A stretch of DNA of 13,933 bases from Thermaceae bacterium (lineage in GTDB: Bacteria; Deinococcota; Deinococci; Deinococcales; Marinithermaceae), in assembly GCA_026989475.1 (NCBI GenBank), contig JALSJG010000120.1, forward strand, positions 1 to 13,933, in the 5' to 3' direction. Of the stretch, positions 8,226 to 13,933 are shown piece after piece (within the stretch, counting starts at the first letter, position 1; each line of letters begins with the position of its first letter). A program made the position numbers and the translations under genes. Below the pieces are notes generated by a model. The model was not told where the DNA came from. It saw only the letters and a program-made list of their open reading frames with translations, and did no database searches.

Positions 8226-9304
8226 CCGTCTACGAGATGCTCGCCGAGATGGTCCGCCGCCGGGCCTCCGACGTCCACCTGCAGGCGGGGGCGCCGCCGA
8301 TGATGCGGGTGGACGGCAAGCTGGTTCCCTTCGAGGAAAAGCGGCTCACCCCGGAGGCCACCGAGACGATCGCCAAGGCGCTTACCACCCCCGAGCAGTG
8401 GGACCGGTTCCTTAAGGAAAAGGAGCTCGACTTCGCCTACACCATCCCCAAGATCGCCCGCTTCCGCTGCAACCTGATGCGGCAGCGGGGCTCGGTGGGG
8501 ATCGTGATGCGGGTGGTGCCGGGCGAGGTGCCGAGTTTCGAGGCCCTCGGGCTTCCGCGTCCCATCATGGAGGAGATCGCCGGAAAGGAGCGGGGGTTGG
8601 TGCTGGTCACCGGCCCTACCGGCTCGGGCAAGTCCACCACCCTTGCCTCCATCATCGACCACATCAACCAGAACTACGCGAAGAACATCATCACCATCGA
8701 AGATCCGATCGAGTACCTGCACAGCAACAAAAGAAGCCTCGTCATTCAGCGGGAGGTGGGCCTCGATACCAACTCCTTCTACGCGGGGCTTAAACGCGCG
8801 CTCAGGCAGGATCCGGACGTGATCCTGATCGGGGAGATGCGCGACCGGGAGACGGTGGAGGCCGCGATCCAGGCGGCCCAGACCGGCCACCTGGTCTTCT
8901 CCACCCTGCACACGCTGGACGCGGTTCGGACCATCAACCGCATCATTGATTTCTTCCCCCTTAACGAGCACCAGCAGATCCGGATCCTGCTCGCCGAGAG
9001 CCTGCTCGCGATCTTTTCCCAGCGCCTCCTCCCCCGGGCGAACGGCCAGGGCCGGGTGCTGGCGATGGAGATCCTGCTCGCCACCGAGCTGATCCGCGAC
9101 TACATCAAGGATGAGAACAAGACGCCGCTCATCCGCGACGCCCTGGCCGAGGACAACGTTCGGGGAATGCAGACCTTTGACCAGCACCTGGTCAAGCTCT
9201 ACCACGAGGGCTTGATCCGCCGCGAGGACGCGGTCGCCGCCGCCACCAGCCCGCACGAGTTCAAGCTGCTCCTCACCAAGGAACTCGGCGAAAGCGCGGG
9301 ATAG
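8222..9304 (+). CDS. pilT: Type IV pilus retraction ATPase PilT
   Basis: A 360-residue hexameric cytoplasmic ATPase that depolymerises type IV pili for twitching motility and DNA uptake. The N-terminal PAS-like domain has SDVHLQAGAPPMMRVDG (16-32). The RecA-like domain carries Walker A GPTGSGKST (131-139), the Asp box IITIEDPIEYLH (156-167), Walker B DPDVILIGEMRD (197-208, catalytic Glu205) and the His box TGHLVFSTLHT (221-231). The C-terminal retraction motif region reads LIRDALAEDNVRGM, a variant of AIRNLIRE. I chose ATG 8222 because it overlaps the panC stop (ATGA) and the protein then opens as the family does. The frame extends 26 codons further into panC, but without family similarity. 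Thermus has more than one PilT paralogue, and which one this is cannot be told here. Confidence 0.95.
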   Translation: MTVYEMLAEMVRRRASDVHLQAGAPPMMRVDGKLVPFEEKRLTPEATETIAKALTTPEQWDRFLKEKELDFAYTIPKIARFRCNLMRQRGSVGIVMRVVPGEVPSFEALGLPRPIMEEIAGKERGLVLVTGPTGSGKSTTLASIIDHINQNYAKNIITIEDPIEYLHSNKRSLVIQREVGLDTNSFYAGLKRALRQDPDVILIGEMRDRETVEAAIQAAQTGHLVFSTLHTLDAVRTINRIIDFFPLNEHQQIRILLAESLLAIFSQRLLPRANGQGRVLAMEILLATELIRDYIKDENKTPLIRDALAEDNVRGMQTFDQHLVKLYHEGLIRREDAVAAATSPHEFKLLLTKELGESAG

Positions 9305-9309
9305 CCGGT

Positions 9310-9326
9310 TAGTATGGCGGCGGAGG
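9310..9326 (+). promoter_or_regulatory. Candidate promoter and ribosome binding site of fba
   Basis: TAGTAT (9310-9315) right after the pilT stop could be a -10 box. CGGAGG (9321-9326) is a good SD 6 nt before ATG 9333. Unlike several neighbours, this gene looks leadered. If the -10 is real, transcription would start near 9322, inside the SD, so read-through from pilT may supply the usable leader. Confidence 0.4.
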
Positions 9327-9332
9327 TTCGCC

Positions 9333-10253
<921 letters not shown>

Positions 10254-10264
10254 CGGTTTAAAAG

Positions 10265-10296
10265 GGCGCGGATCGGAGGAGGCGACGATCCGCGCC
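10265..10296. terminator. Perfect 10-bp hairpin after fba
   Basis: GGCGCGGATC (10265-10274) and GATCCGCGCC (10287-10296) pair exactly around a 12-nt loop, GGAGGAGGCGAC. No T-run follows on the plus strand. On the minus strand the stem is followed by CTTTT. It may stabilise the fba 3' end or act as a weak terminator. The loop itself is SD-like. Confidence 0.55.
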
Positions 10297-10542
10297 GAAC
10301 CCAGCCGTTTACCCTGAGGGCCCCGGGCAAATGAGGGGACGGCAGGGGTCCCGAACCCGGGGACCGGCTGGATCGGGGGCCCGGAGAGCCCCGAGCTCCC
10401 GATTCATCCCTACCGCCATCGTGTTCCGGAGGGGCAACGCCGCCTTTATGCGGCTTGGCGCGCCGGAGCTCGAGTTTGGTCGGGTATCGCAAGGACGGTC
10501 CTCGGGAGCCCTTGCGCGCCAAACCCGGGGCGTCGCCTGGCG

Positions 10543-10548
10543 TAAGAT
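10543..10548 (+). promoter_or_regulatory. -10 box of a leaderless pdp transcript
   Basis: TAAGAT lies 6 nt before ATG 10555, and the interval CCGGTT has no SD. The predicted transcription start coincides with the start codon. No good -35 at 16-18 nt is seen. Confidence 0.55.
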
Positions 10549-10554
10549 CCGGTT

Positions 10555-11838
10555 ATGCATCCGGTCGAGTTCATCCGCGAGAAACGCGACGGCCGCGCCC
10601 ACGCGCCGGAGGAGATCCGGGCCTGGATCGAGGCGATCGCCCAGGACCGGGTGCCCGACTACCAGGTGGCGGCCTGGCTGATGGCGGTCTACTTCCGGGG
10701 GATGACCCGGGAGGAGACCTTCGCCCTCACCGAGGCGATGGCGCACTCGGGCGAGGTCCTGGACCTCTCGGCGCTCGGCCCTACGGTGGACAAGCACTCC
10801 TCGGGCGGGGTCGGGGACAAGACGAGTTTGGTGGTGGCCCCGATCCTGGCGGCGGCGGGGGCGGTGGTGGCCAAGATGAGCGGGCGGGGCCTCGCCCACA
10901 CCGGGGGGACGATCGACAAGCTCGAGTCCATCCCGGGTTTCCGCACCGAACTCGGCAAGGAAGCGTTTTTCCGCCAGGCCCGGGAGGTGGGGCTGGTGAT
11001 CGCCGCGCAATCCGCGGATCTGGCCCCCGCCGACGGCAAGCTCTACGCCCTCAGGGACGTTACCGCCACGGTGGAGAGCGAGCCTTTGATCGCGAGCTCG
11101 ATCATGTCCAAGAAGCTCGCCGCTGGCGCGCAGGCGATCGCGCTCGACGTCAAGGTGGGGAAGGGCGCCTTCTTGAAGACCCTGGAGGACGCCCGCTCCC
11201 TCGCCGGGCTGATGGTCGAGATCGGCGAGCGGGCAGGAAGACGGGTGGCGGCGGTGCTCAGCCAGATGGACGAGCCCCTCGGCCGGGCGGTGGGCAACGC
11301 GATCGAGGTGCAAGAGGCGATCGCGGCGCTTAGGGGTGAAGGGCCGGAGGACCTCACCGAGCTCGCGCTCGCCTTGGCCGAGGAAGGGCTTGCGCTCGTG
11401 GGCCTTCCCCCCGACCGGGCGCGGGAAGCGCTCGAAAGCGGCGCCGCCCTCGAGAAGTTCCGCGCCTTCGTCGCCGCCCAGGGGGGCGACCCCCGGGTGG
11501 TGGACGAACCCGAGCGGCTCGCCCTCGCCCCCGGGGTGGTCGAGGTCCGGGCCTGGGAGGACGGCGTGGTCGCCGAGCTCGACGCGCTCAAGGTGGGGCT
11601 CGCGGTGCTCCGGCTCGGCGGGGGCCGGGAGAAAAAGGGCGAGCCCATCGACCACGGGGTCGGGGTCTATTTGGAGAAGAAGATCGGCGACCGGGTGAAG
11701 AAGGGCGAGGTGCTCGCCCGCGTCTACCACCGGGAAAGGGGGCTTGCCGAGGCTAAGGCGCTCGTCGCCGAGGCCTACCGGATCGGGGAGGCGGCCGCGC
11801 CCCCGCCCCTCATCCTCGAGCGCGTCCGGGCGCGGTGA
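10555..11838 (+). CDS. pdp: Pyrimidine-nucleoside phosphorylase (thymidine phosphorylase family)
   Basis: A 427-residue cytoplasmic enzyme that splits uridine or thymidine with phosphate into base and (deoxy)ribose-1-phosphate, in nucleoside salvage. The small alpha domain is residues 1-65. The phosphate site is [10 protein letters not shown] (80-89). The family signature [17 protein letters not shown] is at 109-125. [10 protein letters not shown] (166-175) and the base-binding [13 protein letters not shown] (181-193) follow. The C-terminal beta/alpha domain contains [21 protein letters not shown], typical of this family. A length near 430 fits both PyNP and DeoA; the Thermus orthologue I recall is annotated as pyrimidine-nucleoside phosphorylase. 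The start is fixed by the TAAGAT box 6 nt upstream. deoA is an equally valid symbol if it prefers deoxynucleosides. Confidence 0.93.
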   Translation: MHPVEFIREKRDGRAHAPEEIRAWIEAIAQDRVPDYQVAAWLMAVYFRGMTREETFALTEAMAHSGEVLDLSALGPTVDKHSSGGVGDKTSLVVAPILAAAGAVVAKMSGRGLAHTGGTIDKLESIPGFRTELGKEAFFRQAREVGLVIAAQSADLAPADGKLYALRDVTATVESEPLIASSIMSKKLAAGAQAIALDVKVGKGAFLKTLEDARSLAGLMVEIGERAGRRVAAVLSQMDEPLGRAVGNAIEVQEAIAALRGEGPEDLTELALALAEEGLALVGLPPDRAREALESGAALEKFRAFVAAQGGDPRVVDEPERLALAPGVVEVRAWEDGVVAELDALKVGLAVLRLGGGREKKGEPIDHGVGVYLEKKIGDRVKKGEVLARVYHRERGLAEAKALVAEAYRIGEAAAPPPLILERVRAR

Positions 11839-11841
11839 TCC

Positions 11842-11871
11842 TTGACCCCGGCTCGGGGCGCGTGTCATGCT
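11842..11871 (+). promoter_or_regulatory. Candidate promoter for the M23 peptidase gene
   Basis: TTGACC (11842-11847) is one base off the -35 consensus and is followed after 18 nt by CATGCT (11866-11871) as a possible -10. The start of transcription would fall near 11878, downstream of ATG 11867. This favours GTG 11888 as the true start, with GGGGG (11876-11880) just upstream as a weak ribosome site. Confidence 0.45.
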
Positions 11872-11887
11872 GGCGTGGGGGCCTATC

Positions 11888-12802
11888 GTGCCGCGCCGTA
11901 TCAAGCTTCCTGCCCGCTACCAGGTTTTGATCACCCGCGCCGGGCGGGCCCCATTGAGTTTTGCTTTCTCCCCGCTCGCGCCGATCTTCCTCTTCCTCTC
12001 CTTGTTCCTTTGGGGCGGGTTCACTTTTTATCTTTACCGGACGGCTGAGCGCGCCCGGGTGCTCGAGGCCGAGGTGCGGGCGCTTTCGCACCAGGTTCGC
12101 GAGCTCTCCGGCGCCTTGGTGGAGAAGGATCGGGAGAACCGGGCGCTCGCCGAGAAGGCGGCCGAGATGCTCGAGCGGCTGGATGCCTTCGAGAGCGAGC
12201 TCAAGGCGCTCAGGAAGCGCGCCGGGCTCGAGGTGGAGGAAAAAAAAGCCCAAGATGAGCCCCTAGGGGCGGGCCGTCCCGCCGATACCGAAGAACTTTT
12301 CGCCGCCCTCGAGGCCCGCATCCAGGCGATGCAAAAGGAGCTCAAAGGCGAGGTGGCCCCGGCGCTCGACCGCACCCTGAAGCGCGAGGCCGCCACCCCG
12401 AGGGGCTGGCCGCTGAGGGTTCGGAGCTACGTCGCGAGCGGCTTCGGCGTGCGGAAAAACCCCTTCGGCCGCGGTTACGAGTTCCACGACGGCCTCGACC
12501 TCCCCGCCTGGTACGGCACCCGGATCTACGCCACCGCCCCCGGCCGGGTGGTGGAGGCGGGCTGGTCGAACATCTTCGGCCGCTACGTCAAGATCGACCA
12601 CGGCTACGGCTACCAGACCCTCTACGGCCACATGTCGCGGATCGCGGTGCGCCGGGGGCAGTACGTAAAACGCGGTCAGGTCATCGGCTACGTGGGCTCC
12701 ACCGGGCGCTCCACCGGCCCCCACGTCCACTACTCGGTCTACCTCCGCGGCCGGGCGGTGGACCCGAGGCCCTATCTCAGCTGGCGCGTGGCCGGCCGGT
12801 AA
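11888..12802 (+). CDS. Membrane-anchored M23-family peptidoglycan peptidase with coiled coil
   Basis: A 304-residue protein from GTG 11888. A basic cytoplasmic start (MPRRIKLPARYQVLITRAGR) leads to one membrane helix at residues 28-50. A long coiled coil follows at about 53-118, rich in Glu, Arg and Leu heptads. A linker then leads to a C-terminal LytM/M23 domain (about 180-300). Zinc ligands are His200 and Asp204 in HDGLDL and His281 in the HVH motif, with catalytic His248 (GHMS) and His279. The complete set suggests an active endopeptidase that cuts peptidoglycan crosslinks in the periplasm. The following gene is a bactofilin, a scaffold often encoded beside M23 enzymes that shape the cell. 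An in-frame ATG at 11867 would add seven residues but lies in the probable -10 box. Confidence 0.92.
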   Translation: MPRRIKLPARYQVLITRAGRAPLSFAFSPLAPIFLFLSLFLWGGFTFYLYRTAERARVLEAEVRALSHQVRELSGALVEKDRENRALAEKAAEMLERLDAFESELKALRKRAGLEVEEKKAQDEPLGAGRPADTEELFAALEARIQAMQKELKGEVAPALDRTLKREAATPRGWPLRVRSYVASGFGVRKNPFGRGYEFHDGLDLPAWYGTRIYATAPGRVVEAGWSNIFGRYVKIDHGYGYQTLYGHMSRIAVRRGQYVKRGQVIGYVGSTGRSTGPHVHYSVYLRGRAVDPRPYLSWRVAGR

Positions 12803-12805
12803 ACT
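12800..12805 (+). promoter_or_regulatory. Candidate -10 box before the bactofilin gene
   Basis: TAAACT uses the stop codon TAA of the M23 gene and ends 8 nt before ATG 12814. A usable SD, GGGAGG (12806-12811), is also present. The bactofilin could therefore be read both from the upstream transcript with the SD and from its own near-leaderless one. Confidence 0.4.
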
Positions 12806-12813
12806 GGGAGGGC

Positions 12814-13188
12814 ATGTTGGCGAGGAAGCGTCCTTCCGGCATCACCTTCATCGGCCCCGGCACCCGGATCGAGGGCAACCTCCACGCCGAAGGCGGGGTG
12901 CGGGTGGACGGCACCGTGCGTGGCTCGCTCTTCGTCGAGGGGGATCTCGAGGTCGCCCCCACCGGCCGCATCGAGGGCGAGGAGGTCCGGGCCCGGAACG
13001 TGATCATCAACGGCGAGGTTAAGGCCCGGGTGCTGGCCGAGGGCAAGCTCGTCCTCACCAAGACCGGCCGGCTCGAGGGCGATATCAGCGCGAAGGCGCT
13101 CGACATCGAGGCCGGCGCGGTCTTCGTGGGGCGGAGCGTGACCGGAGAGGTCCCCGCCCTGGAGGCCCCGGCTCACGAGGAGGGCTAA
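12814..13188 (+). CDS. Bactofilin family cytoskeletal protein
   Basis: A 124-residue polymer-forming protein. The short N-terminal tail (MLARKRPSG) is followed by the right-handed beta-helix core, about residues 10-110. The core has repeated short turns such as [36 protein letters not shown] and [20 protein letters not shown]. The C-terminal tail is acidic and proline-containing. Bactofilins form non-polar filaments without nucleotide, and the hydrophobic start can bind the membrane. The Thermus protein is the best-studied structural example. The gene lies 11 nt after the M23 peptidase, so a joint role in placing cell-wall cutting is likely. Its stop overlaps the accD start by one base (TAATG). 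Confidence 0.93.
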   Translation: MLARKRPSGITFIGPGTRIEGNLHAEGGVRVDGTVRGSLFVEGDLEVAPTGRIEGEEVRARNVIINGEVKARVLAEGKLVLTKTGRLEGDISAKALDIEAGAVFVGRSVTGEVPALEAPAHEEG

Positions 13189-13933
13189 TGGCGATCGAAC
13201 GCCTCTTTCGCCGCCGGCGCACGCGCGGCGAGGGCCGGGAAGTGCCCGAGCTCTGGATCCGGTGTGAGAAGTGCGGCGCCCAGCTCTACAGGAAGGATCT
13301 CGAGCAAAACCTCGGGGTTTGCCCCCACTGCGGCCACCACCACCGGATCCCGGTCGAGGACTGGGTGAAGCTCCTCGCCGACGAGGGGAGCTTCGAGGCC
13401 ACCACCGGGAAGATCCGGCCGGTGGACCCCCTCGGCTTTGTGGACACCGAGCCCTACCCCGAGCGGCTCGCCCGCTACCGGCAAAAGACCGGCCGCCCCG
13501 ACGCGATCTACGGCGGTCGGGCCAGGATCGGCGGGGTGCCGAGCGTGCTCCTCGTCATGGACTACGCCTTCGCCGGGGGCTCGATGGGTTCGGTGGTGGG
13601 GGAGGAGATCGCCCGGGGGGCCGAGCTCGCGGCGGAGGAGGAGCGGGCGCTGGTGATCGTCACCGCCTCGGGCGGGGCCCGGATGCAGGAGGGGGCGCTC
13701 TCCCTGATGCAGATGGCGAAGACCACGATGGCGCTCGAGTTCCTCTTCCAAAAGCGGCTTCCCTACGTCTCCGTGCTCACCGACCCCACCACCGGCGGGG
13801 TGACCGCGAGCTTTGCCACCCTCGCCGACGTGATCTTCGCCGAGCCCGGGGCGCTCATCGGCTTCGCCGGACCCAGGGTGATCAAGCAGACGATCCGACA
13901 GGACCTCCCCGAGGGGTTCCAGCGCTCGGAGTT
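13188..13933 (+). CDS. accD: Acetyl-CoA carboxylase carboxyltransferase subunit beta, 3' end outside window
   Basis: 248 full codons are visible of a usual length near 285. AccD with AccA transfers carboxyl from biotin to acetyl-CoA, making malonyl-CoA for fatty-acid synthesis in the cytoplasm. The basic start ([13 protein letters not shown]) leads to the four-Cys zinc ribbon CEKC...CPHC at about residues 26-48, typical of bacterial AccD. The carboxyltransferase crotonase fold follows: [16 protein letters not shown] (residues 125-140), then the oxyanion strand [22 protein letters not shown] and the [13 protein letters not shown] loop. The frame is still open at FQRSE at the window edge. The start overlaps the bactofilin stop by one base (TAATG), with GGAGGG (13179-13184) as SD inside bactofilin, so translation is coupled. 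accA would be the expected next gene. Confidence 0.96.
   Translation, partial: MAIERLFRRRRTRGEGREVPELWIRCEKCGAQLYRKDLEQNLGVCPHCGHHHRIPVEDWVKLLADEGSFEATTGKIRPVDPLGFVDTEPYPERLARYRQKTGRPDAIYGGRARIGGVPSVLLVMDYAFAGGSMGSVVGEEIARGAELAAEEERALVIVTASGGARMQEGALSLMQMAKTTMALEFLFQKRLPYVSVLTDPTTGGVTASFATLADVIFAEPGALIGFAGPRVIKQTIRQDLPEGFQRSE

Larger units (their letters stand above)
10254..10554. other. Gene-free 301-bp gap between fba and pdp with several hairpins
   Basis: No coding region is supported. Beyond the perfect 10-bp palindrome near its left end, the gap holds several more stem-loops. They are 10347-10352/10360-10365 (6 bp), 10373-10380/10388-10394 (7 bp with a bulge), and CAACGCCGC/GCGGCTTG at 10435-10457. 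There is also a two-part stem with TTTGG 10475-10479/CCAAA 10519-10523 outside and CGCAAGG 10488-10494/CCTTGCG 10510-10516 inside. It ends in the pdp -10 box. Because pdp appears leaderless, these hairpins are probably not its 5' leader. A small RNA or a transposon-end relic are the main alternatives. Confidence 0.4.

Noticed and set aside
11867..11887. ATG 11867 as start of the M23 peptidase
   Set aside because: It lies inside the likely -10 box of a TTGACC promoter and lacks an SD. GTG 11888 gives a normal basic N-terminus. Not fully excluded.
10309..11904. Long minus-strand frame (531 residues) opposite pdp
   Set aside because: It is a mirror frame created by strong GC third-position bias in pdp. 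Composition is Pro/His/Arg/Gly-rich without domains, and pdp on plus is unmistakable.

Overview
The window is very GC-rich, densely packed chromosomal DNA, with strong G/C preference at third codon positions. It looks like Deinococcota, most likely family Thermaceae (Thermus and relatives). The evidence is the set of proteins: a DUF1931 histone-fold protein closely resembling the Thermus thermophilus one, a Thermus-type class II aldolase, a pyrimidine-nucleoside phosphorylase and a bactofilin. In addition, many start codons lie 6-9 nt after a TANNNT -10 box, the leaderless layout known from Deinococcus. The genus cannot be fixed by reading alone. No transposase, integrase, CRISPR array, tRNA or rRNA gene was found.

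Layout. Positions 1-5188 are all on the plus strand: the 3' part of a bacterial aeRF/VLRF1-type protein, an Hsp20 chaperone, a hairpin, the DUF1931 histone-fold protein, a PsiE-like four-helix membrane protein, a KhtT-like regulatory subunit, a KhtU-like K+/H+ antiporter, and a membrane protein with an archaemetzincin-like site whose catalytic Glu is Phe. Positions 5189-5620 are a gene-free gap with several hairpins. It ends in an inverted array of heptanucleotide repeats that reaches the stop codon of guaB. guaB (IMP dehydrogenase) and a 93-residue membrane protein are on the minus strand. The small gene is divergent from panC, and the two starts appear to share one near-palindromic -10 box. 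panC and pilT overlap (ATGA), and fba follows with its own signals. A second gap (10254-10554) holds a perfect 10-bp hairpin and further hairpins. Then come pdp/deoA, an M23 peptidase with a membrane anchor and coiled coil, a bactofilin, and accD, which runs off the right edge.

How the genes fit together. psiE-like, khtT and khtU form an overlapping or abutting set that probably handles K+/H+ exchange at the membrane, and the degenerate-protease gene follows 13 nt later. The M23 peptidase and bactofilin are a recurring pair in cell-shape control. fba, pdp, guaB, panC and accD are housekeeping metabolism (glycolysis/gluconeogenesis, nucleosides, coenzyme A and fatty-acid precursors). pilT powers type IV pilus retraction.

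The most novel points are the HFLGH pseudo-metzincin fused to four membrane helices, the heptanucleotide inverted array, the structured gap beside it, and the shared divergent leaderless promoter between panC and the small membrane gene.
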